Shown here one piece after another: positions 9,225-17,331 of a DNA stretch of 43,599 nucleotides. A program made the translations under genes and the position numbers. The first letter of the stretch is position 1. Each line of letters begins with the position of its first letter. The stretch lies in contig NZ_JAPDPE010000029.1 of assembly GCF_026283955.1 (NCBI RefSeq), positions 1 through 43,599 of the forward strand. The letters are read 5' to 3'. The notes under the pieces are model-generated. The model ran no database searches. It saw only the letters and a list, made by a program, of their open reading frames with translations, and was not told where the DNA came from. This stretch comes from Dyella silvatica (lineage in GTDB: Bacteria > Pseudomonadota > Gammaproteobacteria > Xanthomonadales > Rhodanobacteraceae).

Positions 9225-10214
9225 TCAACGAGCAGATGCCTGGGTCGCGCGTAGAACCGCTGACAATGCGGAACCCTCTCCACACATAGATGCTAAAGCT
9301 GCAACGGGGTGGCTAGGATCCATGGACTCGCCCTCAGCATAGGTGGTTGCTGCCGCAGCACTTTGACCACTCTCAATCTGGGCAGCCCATTTTCGATACA
9401 AAGCGGCTGCGAGCACTGCGCGCGCTTGACCGTAATTCATCAGACTTAATGCTTTTCGGGATTGCAGGATAGATGAGTCGTAATCATCGCGTGTGCAAAG
9501 TAGGAATGCCGCGTAGTTGCCGTGAGCCCAGGCTGTACGCGGCTCATGTGCAATAGCCGATCTATAGGCGCGGTCCGCTTGATCGATCTGACCGGTGCTC
9601 AGATAGCAGTGAATGACTCCTTCGCGTGCGCTCGCAACAGCTTTGGCATTTCTGTCAGAACCATTTAAGACACGGTTATACCGCTTTGCTGCCTCCTTGA
9701 AGTTACCTTCATCAGCCAAAATGGCGGCCCAATTATTTTGCAACCATGGGTCGTTCGTGCCTAAAGCCTCTGCTTTCTTCAGCGCGGCCTTTGCATCAGC
9801 TGGTCGACCCATCAGTCGATAAAGATGCCCCCCAAGAACGTATGCCTCTGAGAAATTTGGTTGCAATCTAAGCGCTTTTTGCAGAGAGCTATCGGCATGT
9901 GCGAGGTATTCCGGGAGTACGTTTCCACTGTTTGTGGCACCGCTCATAATGAAATATCGGGCGTACTCACGGTAAGCCCATGCGGAATCAGGATGATCTA
10001 GTAACTCAGCATCAAGCTTCTCTTTTGCTTGATTGAGAACTGCCGTTTGTCCCCTCCAGCTATCAAGCAATGCAGTGGCCTTCTGGACCGTTATAGTCGG
10101 CTGTAGCTGCTGCTTTGTATGAGCTGCTCCATGCGAAGGTTCCGCAGAGACCATCGTTGCAATTAAACTAACTATGGAGATAAGTACGGCTACTCCTGCA
10201 ATTCGCATCCTCAC
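9225..10214 (-). CDS. Exported tetratricopeptide-repeat protein
   Basis: 329 residues from a GTG at 10214 that follows an AAGGGG element; an ATG two codons later (10208) is an alternative. The N-terminal hydrophobic segment (IAGVAVLISIVSLIATMVSA) is a signal peptide with an AxA-like end near residue 24. The mature part is helical, with at least five TPR units; clear ones are FSEAYVLGGHLYRLMGRPAD, PWLQNNWAAILADEGNFKEA and AWAHGNYAAFLLCTRDD. Such proteins act as periplasmic or outer-membrane scaffolds; PilF/PilW-like and BamD-like roles are formally possible, but no lipobox is present. It lies in the tRNA-adjacent mosaic region, with the next gene upstream on the same strand being a lipoprotein; no operon signal was seen. 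Confidence 0.7.
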   Translation of the reverse strand: MRMRIAGVAVLISIVSLIATMVSAEPSHGAAHTKQQLQPTITVQKATALLDSWRGQTAVLNQAKEKLDAELLDHPDSAWAYREYARYFIMSGATNSGNVLPEYLAHADSSLQKALRLQPNFSEAYVLGGHLYRLMGRPADAKAALKKAEALGTNDPWLQNNWAAILADEGNFKEAAKRYNRVLNGSDRNAKAVASAREGVIHCYLSTGQIDQADRAYRSAIAHEPRTAWAHGNYAAFLLCTRDDYDSSILQSRKALSLMNYGQARAVLAAALYRKWAAQIESGQSAAAATTYAEGESMDPSHPVAALASMCGEGSALSAVLRATQASAR

Positions 10215-10307
10215 GACATCCCCTTGTTGCTCACAACTGAACGCACCTGTGGTACGACCATAAACATTGCCCCCATAGCAACGTTGATATAGATACTTAA
10301 ATTCGGA

Positions 10308-10691
10308 TCAACGTGCAGCCGAAACATCGCTGCTCTTTATCCACACTTCGTGTGGTGCCGATGGCTGATCAGGCAGATTTACAACTAATGCATCGTAACT
10401 ATCACCTTTCTCAATACGAAGCACATTTGCAGTCTCGTTGTCTTCAAAAAGGCCGCAGTGACCGGCGTGTAAGTAGTCGTAAAGCTGCGAGCCGTTTTGT
10501 TGGGCTTTGAGAGAGCTAGCTTGGTTAAGCTCGCCGAGCGAATTGCAACCAAAACTTCCGCGACGGGGATAAACAGCTTGCCCCGTCTTAACCAATTGTC
10601 CGTCAGAGGAAGCAGCAGTTAGGTGCCCTTGGCAAGCCGCTATAGCAAACAATGTCAAGATGGCACATGACACCCGGGTAAGAAATTTCAT
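10308..10691 (-). CDS. Small putative lipoprotein of unknown function
   Basis: 127 residues with a good AAGGAAC ribosome-binding site before the ATG. The N-terminus is a lipoprotein signal (FLTRVSCAILTLFAIAAC) with a lipobox-like AIAAC and lipidated Cys near residue 20. Asp is absent at +2, suggesting outer-membrane sorting. The mature 107 residues contain two further cysteines (GCNSLGEL; HCGLFEDNE) that could form a disulfide, and a C-terminal block with APHEVWIKSSDV reminiscent of small SH3-like beta folds. No family was recognised. It is about 90 bp upstream of the TPR gene on the same strand and could be cotranscribed with it. Confidence 0.6.
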   Translation of the reverse strand: MKFLTRVSCAILTLFAIAACQGHLTAASSDGQLVKTGQAVYPRRGSFGCNSLGELNQASSLKAQQNGSQLYDYLHAGHCGLFEDNETANVLRIEKGDSYDALVVNLPDQPSAPHEVWIKSSDVSAAR

Positions 10692-11054
10692 GAAAGTTCC
10701 TTATGAATAGAGAAATCAGCTGTTCGAAAACAATATAGCTGAGCATCCGAAAAGCAGTAATCAAGTTATTCCCTCGACGCCCAGTGCCGCTTCGCTTTAT
10801 CTGCCTGTTCTTCGTACACCTCGCCGAGATCGCTGCAGCTCGCTTAGCTTTAACTGTCTGCTTTCGACCCAAAGCAGACCTCATTGAATAAGGCACACTT
10901 GCAGTGCAGGCTTGAGCGGAAAAATGGCGACATCATTTGTTTCGACGAATTTGTGGCACCATTTTGCACTTCTCGCAGCCCATCCGTAACTTGCTACGCT
11001 ATTGTCACCCGCCCGATAACGTTACACATGGTGCTTCGATGAAGATTTCGCTGA
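10692..11054. other. 363-bp intergenic stretch
   Basis: No gene is supported. It contains the upstream region of the lipoprotein gene and a REP-like palindrome at 10856-10879. The part after 10950 leads into the recombinase remnant and may be decayed island sequence. Confidence 0.4.
10856..10879. repeat. REP-like palindrome
   Basis: A perfect 9-bp stem, GTCTGCTTT (10856-10864) and AAAGCAGAC (10871-10879), closes a CGACCC loop. Palindromes with this kind of GACCCA-containing centre recur in intergenic spaces of many gammaproteobacteria, so it is probably one copy of a dispersed repeat. I found only this copy in the window. Confidence 0.5.
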
Positions 11055-11656
11055 ATGCACAGCTGGGATGAGGCTGCTTCGCTTTGGCTGGTTGAAAAGA
11101 GGCACAAGGCCACGTTCATCAGGACGAACGAAAGCTTGTCTGGCTAGCCACGCATTTCTCGGGTCGCCTCCTCTCAGATATCACGCGAGACATGATCATG
11201 GTTGCTGCCTGGGCTCAGGCAAAGGCAACCTCACCGGCAAATGCAAACCGCTATCTTGCTCTCGTGCGCGCGATTCTTCGCCGAGCTTGTCGCGTATGGG
11301 AGTGGGTAGACCGCATACCTTACGTCGAGCTATTCCCCGAGCCCGCTGGGCGGATTCGTTGGATCACTGCCGAGCAAGCACGTGATTTGCTGGATGAGCT
11401 ACCCGACCATCAGCGAGATATGGTGCTGTTTGCGTTTTCGACAGGTCTCCGTCAGGCCAATGTGTTGCACCTCGAATGGCATCAGATCGACATGACACGC
11501 TCGCTAGCGTGGATCTATGCAGATCAGGCAGAAGGTCGCCGCGCCTTCTCGGTCCCTCTCAACGATACCGCGCTATCTGTGCTTCGCCGTTGCAAGGGTC
11601 TAAGCGGCCATATTCATACACATGCCTCGCCAGGCGGTGCGCGCTGTGGGCCATGA
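11055..11656 (+). pseudogene. Broken tyrosine recombinase (phage/island integrase)
   Basis: Two frames together recover an integrase. From the ATG at 11055 the first frame reads WDEAASLWLVEKRHKATF, a typical SAM-like core-binding start, and then hits a stop near 11145. A different frame continues with DERKLVWLATHFSGRLLSDI, then SPANANRYLALVRAILRRA and ITAEQARDLLDELP. The first catalytic Arg is present in STGLRQANVLHLEW. The frame is lost after LSGH at about 11610, so the HxxR box and nucleophilic Tyr are missing. There is thus both a frameshift (about 11110-11125) and a C-terminal loss. It lies 4 kb from tRNA-Ile2 and is the likely relic of the integrase that inserted this region. Confidence 0.8.
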
Positions 11657-12132
11657 CTGATCACTATCGCTATGGCGGCCTCCGAGCTCAGAAGGAAACT
11701 AGGACACATGAGTCGAACAAGAATTGAATTTCGCTGCCTCGAGTGCGGACAATCGAACACACAAACGATTCCCGTTCCTGATGTTGACTGAGCGACAGAC
11801 CCATGGGATTCCTGGGTACCCGCCTTAACGCGCACACGAAGAGCAACAGAGTTGCGTGTGCTTCCTCTGTCAGTGACCTCTCGGAGCATCAACACATGAT
11901 CACCCGGCGTAACCTTCGTCGCCACCACCTCTATCTGACTACCCCAATGCCAAACGCCTGCCATCGGCTCGTCATCGATCGACAGGATCCATGTTGAAGG
12001 CCTGGTTTCCAGAATCGCGACTTCACTGTTCGTCAATGATTTGGCTGAAGTTGTTGATTGGTATTTCGTAACTATACTTGTTGAGCAACTCGCGATGAGC
12101 GAGCAGGCGAACAACAGAGCAACCTTCTTCAT
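11614..12132 (-). CDS. Putative lipoprotein, possibly with a disrupted C-terminus
   Basis: 172 residues with a strong GGAGGGGG ribosome-binding site before the ATG at 12132. The signal sequence KKVALLFACSLIASC ends in a lipobox with Cys at residue 16. Residues 25-110 look like a regular secreted beta domain (EVAILETRPSTWILSIDDEP; VTPGDHVLMLREV; NSVALRVRVKAGT). After about residue 110 the composition becomes irregular and Ser/Arg-rich, and the last 14 codons are antisense to the recombinase remnant. The authentic protein probably ended earlier, and an indel or junction has replaced its end. No family was recognised with confidence. Confidence 0.55.
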   Translation of the reverse strand: MKKVALLFACSLIASCSTSIVTKYQSTTSAKSLTNSEVAILETRPSTWILSIDDEPMAGVWHWGSQIEVVATKVTPGDHVLMLREVTDRGSTRNSVALRVRVKAGTQESHGSVAQSTSGTGIVCVFDCPHSRQRNSILVRLMCPSFLLSSEAAIAIVISHGPQRAPPGEACV

Positions 12133-12364
12133 ACCCCCTCCATTTTAAGAAGCGACTTAATATTTGTTGCCTATTTGGTCAACTTCGTCAGAGGTAGGAA
12201 GCACGGCCAGCGCAGCCCTTCCCGATTCGCTAGCATACAAACCCCGGCCAGCCTGCCCAGAGTTCGCAATGCTTCGGTCGCATGTCAAATAGACGCGCAT
12301 CCATGTTGCCCCGTGAAGCCCAGACATCTCCAGCTAAGTTGCGGTTGCCTCGGGTCGAGGCCGG

Positions 12365-13417
12365 TCATTGCGATATCGGCCAAAACTCCACTGTATGCAA
12401 CTCCGTATGCGGAGAGGTTGACGTTGCGAAATGAAGGCCGCGAACTAACAGACCGGCCGCTCGGTCGAACGAATCCTGACCTGAACTTTCGAGCAGCACG
12501 CTATTTACGATAGCCCCACGCTCATCGAGAGAAACCTGAATCGTGACCAATGCTGAATAGTGCGTCCCATCGATTTGTGATGGCCAAGGCAAATGCTCAG
12601 GCAACTCGTAGGCGTCACCAGCGTAGAAGCGGTGTACGAGGGGAAGTTTCGGCGATACGAGACCATCATCCGCGGGGTAGAGCCCATTCCATGGATAGCG
12701 TGGGTTCATCCGAACAGTCAGGATTTCCCAACGCCGCTCATCGCCAGGTGGAAACCGGACCATGGCGAGGTGCTCGTCCAGCCAGGCATCGAAAGTAGCG
12801 TAGCGGTCAGGACCAAGCGCTTTTCTATCAACGACGGCACCGCGCTTGTCCACCATGACTCTCATCGGCATATCGAGCGCCACTGACTGGCCGCGGGCAT
12901 CTTCCGGCCAGTGAATTCTGCTTGATCTGATTCGAAATGTTTTATCTGCGTCCGGATACAGGCTCATGCTCCATCCGATCAGCATTGCTCTTGCCACATT
13001 CGGTACATCAGGAAAGAGCAACGGAGTGCATTGGATGGCGTCGTCGGCATCGTTGGCATCAACGGTGACCTGTGCGCCCACAGTGGATGCGAGGTTGATA
13101 GACGCGCGAACGTAGCTAATCACAGGAACGCCGTCGAGCTTCTTTACTGGCGGACGCATGCCACGAGCGAGACGCATCGCCTGTGCATCGAGGGATGGAC
13201 TACCCGCACTTTTGGTCAGGCAGCCGGAAATGACATCACCATGCGGGTCTATCAGCAGCCGTGCCACGGCGCTCACCTTGCCTGGTTGATCCGAGGCTCC
13301 CGCCAGTGATTCGCGGCCGTTAACCTCAGCGCTACCAGCCCAAGCCAGCGTCGACAATGCAATGGCACAGGTTAACAGCGGCCAGGCCCGCAAGAGCCTA
13401 TACACAAGACCATCCAT
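12365..13417 (-). CDS. Periplasmic protein with three TonB-C-like domains
   Basis: 350 residues; the GGGAGGAAGC ribosome-binding site fixes the ATG at 13417. The N-terminus has a signal peptide (LLTCAIALSTLAWA, cleavage near AWA-GS). Three blocks resemble the TonB C-terminal fold, each with a strand, a DxxGxV turn and a helix: VARLLIDPHGDVISGCLTKS with LDAQAMRLARGMR; PMRVMVDKRGAVVDRKAL with FDAWLDEHLAMVRF; and VTIQVSLDERGAIVNSVLLE with FDRAAGLLVRGLHF. There is no N-terminal anchoring helix, Pro-rich linker or ExbB contact motif, so it is not a normal energy transducer. It may be a soluble competitor or scaffold at TonB boxes, but that is speculation. It is divergent from another TonB-C-like lipoprotein gene with about 270 bp between the starts. 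Confidence 0.65.
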   Translation of the reverse strand: MDGLVYRLLRAWPLLTCAIALSTLAWAGSAEVNGRESLAGASDQPGKVSAVARLLIDPHGDVISGCLTKSAGSPSLDAQAMRLARGMRPPVKKLDGVPVISYVRASINLASTVGAQVTVDANDADDAIQCTPLLFPDVPNVARAMLIGWSMSLYPDADKTFRIRSSRIHWPEDARGQSVALDMPMRVMVDKRGAVVDRKALGPDRYATFDAWLDEHLAMVRFPPGDERRWEILTVRMNPRYPWNGLYPADDGLVSPKLPLVHRFYAGDAYELPEHLPWPSQIDGTHYSALVTIQVSLDERGAIVNSVLLESSGQDSFDRAAGLLVRGLHFATSTSPHTELHTVEFWPISQ

Positions 13418-13686
13418 GCTTCCTCCCCCAGGAAACCGTTGCGAATTTTCCGCAGGACGTTCGGCCCGAACCGATGCCCGCGCCCCGTCCCCGTAAAGGT
13501 AACCGGCATCCTGGCCCGATCCAAGGCCTTACGAGCATTGAATTGGGTGATATTCCGCGCGATGATGGCGGCCACTGACCGCCTATTTGCGCGGAAGGCA
13601 AGGGGGCTTCACGGTTTACAGGTTCACTGCCGAAAGGGCGGTTGCTTACGTGCGCCCGGCACAGGCTCGACATCCCAGGAGATCCA

Positions 13687-14052
13687 ATGATTCGACGCGC
13701 TATTGCGTATTCGATGGTCGTAATGTTGACCGCCTGCGCCACCATCCCCGACAGCCCGGCCAGCATCGACACCCAGTATCAGGCCGCAAACCCCGCACGA
13801 TATCCAGCTCAAGCCATCAGGCAGCGCCATGCAGGAACATCGATGTTATTCATCGAGATCGGCGCCGATGGACTTGTCCATGACGTCAAAATCTTCCAGT
13901 CGAGCGGCTATCAGGAACTTGACCAGGCTGCCATCGCGGCCGCCTATATGTGGCGCTATAAGGCGGCAATCATATCTGGACATGCTGTGGCGTCCTATGT
14001 GCACATTCCCGTGAATTTTCATTTGAACGACACGGCGCCGGTGTGGAAGTGA
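13687..14052 (+). CDS. Lipoprotein with a single TonB-C-like domain
   Basis: 121 residues. The ATG at 13687 is chosen because GGAGATCCA precedes it and it gives a clean lipoprotein signal (IRRAIAYSMVVMLTACATI, lipidated Cys17). The mature part has the TonB C-terminal pattern: YPAQAIRQRHAGTSMLFIEI, GADGLVHDVKIFQSSGYQEL and DQAAIAAAYMWRYKAA, then PVNFHLN as the last strand. This is a TonB C-domain on a lipid anchor instead of the usual transmembrane helix, so direct coupling to ExbBD is unlikely. The divergent partner encodes three copies of the same fold, suggesting a functional pair. Confidence 0.7.
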   Translation: MIRRAIAYSMVVMLTACATIPDSPASIDTQYQAANPARYPAQAIRQRHAGTSMLFIEIGADGLVHDVKIFQSSGYQELDQAAIAAAYMWRYKAAIISGHAVASYVHIPVNFHLNDTAPVWK

Positions 14053-14561
14053 CGCTTGTAACGCCGGTCGTGCCGCCCAGTATGGCAATGGTTTGACGAC
14101 GCGAACGCACCCAGGCACTGCCTCTCGCGTAAACCGCAGACCGTGCGCACCAGCCGAGTCTTGCAGAAGTGCCTTGTCCGTTCACTGGGATCCACGCATG
14201 AATCTCGCTCGCGCGTGTTGCTTCGCTCGGTCGAAGCGCAGTTGGCATGCGGCGATTGACGTTGATGGATGTCGCTCGCGCATGGCCCGATTAGGCACCT
14301 TGCTGCTACCCAGTTGAGGCCGCCGTCGCAAGCTGACCTTCCCGGGACAAAACTTGTAGAGCCTCACAACAGCAGGCGGCCTGTGCTCATAGCAGATTCT
14401 TTAGCTGGCAAATATCACCCCTGGATACAATCTGGATATGCGCCTTCGGCACTCGTCTTAATTGACGATCCTGGCAAGAAATATCGGGTCTGCGCCACCC
14501 GAGCCATCAGCCATCAGAGCCTATAGTCCGCCCATTGTGGAGATGCTTGCTAAGCGACAGA
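14053..14561. other. 509-bp intergenic stretch
   Basis: I see no supported gene, RNA or repeat here. Short frames on both strands lack ribosome-binding sites and recognisable domains. It marks the transition from the tRNA-adjacent mosaic to more ordinary chromosomal genes. Confidence 0.35.
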
Positions 14562-15104
14562 TCACGCAGAGGATATCTCGCTCACACCGGCGGATTCGAG
14601 ACGATGGACTTCGTCTGCGTCTGGCGGCGACGTTACGGTCGTCTTCCAGCCTGTAGGGCTTTGCACCAAACGGATCGAATTCAGACCTTTCGGTTCGGGA
14701 GCGACGCCGCGACTTAGTGACCACAATTCGATCCAACGGGGCCGACAAGTGACGGCGACGACATCGGGGTGATGGGGGCCGTCCGGGAACCAGGGACGTA
14801 GCGTCTCTCGCCACAGTGCATTCTTAAGCGCCGGGTCATCGCTCACGCTCGCGTCACCACCCAAGGTCACGTAGCTGCGGCCCGCTTCGTCGAGGAATGT
14901 GAGGCTGAGCGAGCCAGCGCGTGTCAACTCGCGGATCTTGCGGGTCTTGCGACTGGTCATGAATTGCACGCTTAAATCGTCGTCGACCTTGAGGTGCTGC
15001 ACCACACGGGCATTCACCTCGCCGCCGTTGGGCGTGAGCACGAAACACAGCTGACAGCTGGCGACGATGGCGCGGGCCTGCTCGAGATATTGATGAGGAG
15101 TCAC
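14562..15104 (-). CDS. Pyridoxamine 5'-phosphate oxidase-family (split beta-barrel) protein
   Basis: 180 residues from a GTG at 15104 preceded by AAAGGACG. The sequence fits the flavin-binding split-barrel fold: CQLCFVLTPNGGEVNARVVQ, SVQFMTSRKTRKIRELTRAG, then SLTFLDEAGRSYVTLGGDAS, and a terminal RWIELWSLSRGV block. The TSRKTRKIREL segment is the usual phosphate or flavin-phosphate contact region of the general-stress-protein-26-like subgroup. Members bind FMN, FAD or F420 and are often oxidative-stress reductases; true PdxH activity is unlikely because its PLP-binding motifs are lacking. It is on the same strand as the TetR gene, with about 260 bp between them. Confidence 0.75.
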   Translation of the reverse strand: MTPHQYLEQARAIVASCQLCFVLTPNGGEVNARVVQHLKVDDDLSVQFMTSRKTRKIRELTRAGSLSLTFLDEAGRSYVTLGGDASVSDDPALKNALWRETLRPWFPDGPHHPDVVAVTCRPRWIELWSLSRGVAPEPKGLNSIRLVQSPTGWKTTVTSPPDADEVHRLESAGVSEISSA

Positions 15105-15362
15105 ATTTCGTCCTTTTAATGAGCGTTGATGGTGATGAGCTCAGCGCATTCACCGCCACATGCTGTCAGGCGTGAATGATCACTGGCCGCCAGAATGACG
15201 GGTGGCGCATGTTGTCTAGGTCCAGCGAAGCATACGAATCTGCAGTACTTCAGCCGTCTGCGGTGCGCATCGCCAGGCAGCACTTGAGCGCCCGCCCGAA
15301 TCAGCCGAAAGCCCGCTCTCTGGGCTGGTGCTGGGGTGGCTTTTTCGTTTACGCCTTGCGGA

Positions 15363-15977
15363 CTAATTTAAGTCAACACCATGAGCTCTGGCGGCATCCA
15401 GCGCCGCCTCGCAGGCGGCCCGCAACAGCGAATCGACGTCGCTCGGTGGTGTTTCCTTGTGCGCAACGTAGCGGCGCACAGCGGCATACGGCATGTCGAC
15501 CAGCGCGAAGGTCACCGCGCGCACCCGCGGCGCCGAGCCTCTTCCGAACAGGCGGCGCGTGATGTCTTGCAGCGCCGTGTTTAATTGGCTCGCGAGCTGC
15601 TGGGCGCCAGCGGTCATGGCGGCGGGCCAATCGCTGCAAAGAAAATCTTCGCGGCGGTGCGTCAGCAGGATGCTGGCGCCTGCCGGATCTTCTCTGACCC
15701 AACGCGGAACCATCAATGCGGCGTCGAGTGCGGCTTGTCTTGGATCCGATGCGTCGAGGGCCTCGACGAAGCGGCTCTGAAATTCGGCAGCGGTGCTGAG
15801 CCACACTCGGCCTAGCAGCTCATTGCGTGTTTTGAACCGATGATAGATCGAGCCGCTCGACGCACCCAACGCCTGGCCTACTGCGCCAACCGTAGCGGCG
15901 GCGGGACCATCGGCTGCAATGATCCGCGCCGTCGCGGCGATCACGTCGTCCTCACTAAAGATTGCTTGTCTGCCCAT
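15363..15977 (-). CDS. TetR-family transcriptional regulator
   Basis: 204 residues. The N-terminal helix-turn-helix is clear (residues about 10-50: VIAATARIIAADGPAAATVG, AVGQALGASSGSIYHRF and TRNELLGRVW). The ligand-binding domain is helical, with RREDF and PRWVREDPAGASILLTHR. It is divergent from a four-helix membrane protein gene, with a perfect 21-bp palindrome overlapping the shared promoter, so it likely represses both. The start codon lies immediately beside the AT-rich palindrome and has no Shine-Dalgarno sequence. The message could therefore be nearly leaderless. The inducer is unknown. Confidence 0.85.
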   Translation of the reverse strand: MGRQAIFSEDDVIAATARIIAADGPAAATVGAVGQALGASSGSIYHRFKTRNELLGRVWLSTAAEFQSRFVEALDASDPRQAALDAALMVPRWVREDPAGASILLTHRREDFLCSDWPAAMTAGAQQLASQLNTALQDITRRLFGRGSAPRVRAVTFALVDMPYAAVRRYVAHKETPPSDVDSLLRAACEAALDAARAHGVDLN

Positions 15978-16006
15978 TGATAAAATATATTAGCCTCTAA
16001 TATATA
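15977..16006 (+). promoter_or_regulatory. Promoter of the 16093 gene with operator in its spacer
   Basis: TTGATA (15977-15982, overlapping the first base of the divergent TetR start codon) and TATATA (16001-16006) are 18 bp apart. The spacer is almost entirely filled by the palindrome at 15985-16005. Bound TetR would block polymerase directly. Confidence 0.6.
15985..16005. promoter_or_regulatory. TetR operator (perfect inverted repeat)
   Basis: ATATATTAG (15985-15993) and CTAATATAT (15997-16005) are exact inverse copies around CCT. The length, symmetry and AT-richness in a GC-rich genome, and its place between divergent genes, are typical of a TetR dimer site. Confidence 0.8.
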
Positions 16007-16092
16007 AATCAAGCGACGCAGGCATCCATGGTGCGGTCGCCCCTTGCCAACGTACCGGCTATCCCGAGACCAGGTTTAGATATCGAGCCCCC

Positions 16093-16506
16093 ATGAACAA
16101 GCCACTGCTTTTTTCCGCTGTGCTGGCGGCCTTTACCGCAATGGTCCACGTCCTTGCCGGCGGGGTGACGGTTGCCGCTCCCTTGCTGGCTTCTTCGCTT
16201 GACCTAACTCCCAAACTTACCCTGTACGCCGTCTGGCACTTAGTCTCGGCCACGCTGGCCCTGACATCGGTTGCACTACTTATTGCGGCGTTCCCTCGCC
16301 ATGCTTCGTCATCTCGCTACCTAGTCCTCTTTATTTCAGTGCTTTGGCTTGGATTCGGCGGGGTCTTCATTCTTATTGCATCGATACGGCCCGAAGAAGG
16401 ACTCCTACTTGAACTTCCGCAATGGACGCTGCTGCTACCGGTAGGGCTGCTTGCACTGTGGGGCAGCATCCGTACTGGAAACGACGAGCCGTACAAGAGC
16501 CCATGA
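16093..16506 (+). CDS. Four-helix integral membrane protein
   Basis: 137 residues with four predicted membrane helices: about 5-35, 45-67, 77-97 and 106-122. Notable are two His residues within or beside helices 1 and 2 (MVHVLAGG, AVWHLVSATLAL), a pattern seen in small membrane proteins that bind heme or quinone; this is only suggestive. No named family was recognised with confidence. It is divergent from the TetR regulator across the operator at 15985-16005, so it is the prime candidate for its regulated target. The DUF4336 gene follows 141 bp later on the same strand. Confidence 0.65.
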   Translation: MNKPLLFSAVLAAFTAMVHVLAGGVTVAAPLLASSLDLTPKLTLYAVWHLVSATLALTSVALLIAAFPRHASSSRYLVLFISVLWLGFGGVFILIASIRPEEGLLLELPQWTLLLPVGLLALWGSIRTGNDEPYKSP

Positions 16507-16647
16507 TTGCAGCGGCATCGGAGCTGCAGTCCCCACGTACGGTTTGCGAATGCAATGCTCGGCACCACCCGGCGCGAAGCCGGTTCGTTCGATGATGCGG
16601 ACCAGTCGCGTCGTCGCCCCTGACTCCCTACAAGTAGCCCTATAGCC

Positions 16648-17331
16648 ATGCTTAAAGCCATCGCGCCCGATATTTGGCATCTTCAACATTATTTCGTAGC
16701 GAGTGGCCTGCGCGTGTCGTCGCGCATGACCGTCGTTCGACTTCAGGACTCATCGTTATGGCTGCATTCCCCGGTACCAGTATCGGCCGCCGTACGAACA
16801 CAACTCGCTGCCCTTGGCAAAGTGCGATACATCGTGGCGCCCAGCAAAACGCATCATCTGTTCGTGCCAGAGTGTGTCGCCGCCTTTCCTGACGCCATCT
16901 TGTTCGGTGCCCCAGGGCTTCTTGACAAGCGGCCCGACTTGACGAATATGCGTGAGCTGAGCCGGTCAGTCGAGCCGGAGTGGGCAGAGGATTTTGAGCA
17001 GACTTTTTTCGACGGCATTCCGTTTGGCAATGAAACGGTCTGGCTTCACAAACCGTCCCGTTCCCTCATCGTCACCGACCTGTGTCAATACTGGCAAGGC
17101 GACTTGCCGTTCGCAACGAAGGCATTTGCGTTGTTTACCGGGGTCCGAAATCGGCTTGCTGTACCGAGGACAGTTCGATGGCTAGTCAGGGATCGCGCGG
17201 CCGCGCGCCTAAGTGCGGCGAAGATCCTCGACTATCCTTTCGTCCGCGTCGTCACCGCGCACAATGCCATCGTTGAAGATGACGCCCATGCCGCCGTAAG
17301 AAGGGCGTTCACTTGCTTTGGTAGTCATTAA
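16648..17331 (+). CDS. DUF4336 domain protein (metallo-beta-lactamase-like fold)
   Basis: 227 residues, about the family length. The start gives the usual opening IAPDIWHLQHYF. Family blocks follow: MTVVRLQDSSLWLHSPVPVS, LAALGKVRYIVAPSKTHHLF, FPDAILFGAPGL, then FFDGIPFGNETVWLHKPSRSL with VTDLCQ, and a terminal RVVTAHNAIVEDDA. DUF4336 resembles the metallo-beta-lactamase/hydrolase fold, but the full HxHxDH metal motif is not retained (here KTHH), so catalysis is uncertain. It has no signal peptide. It may be cotranscribed with the preceding membrane-protein gene under TetR control, though the 141-bp gap leaves room for a separate promoter. Confidence 0.75.
   Translation: MLKAIAPDIWHLQHYFVASGLRVSSRMTVVRLQDSSLWLHSPVPVSAAVRTQLAALGKVRYIVAPSKTHHLFVPECVAAFPDAILFGAPGLLDKRPDLTNMRELSRSVEPEWAEDFEQTFFDGIPFGNETVWLHKPSRSLIVTDLCQYWQGDLPFATKAFALFTGVRNRLAVPRTVRWLVRDRAAARLSAAKILDYPFVRVVTAHNAIVEDDAHAAVRRAFTCFGSH

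Noticed and set aside
14269-14526. Short plus-strand frame in the 14.05-14.56 kb gap
   Set aside because: No ribosome-binding site, no domain, and irregular composition.
7138-14561. Direct repeat of the tRNA 3' end (attR)
   Set aside because: I looked for the 7110-7137 sequence farther right by eye and found none; a computed search is needed, so no attachment site is annotated.
15305-15360. Hairpin with AAAGCC/GGCTTTTT arms downstream of the PNPOx/TetR space
   Set aside because: The arms are far apart with a large loop, and no plus-strand gene ends here; it may be a weak terminator, but support is insufficient.
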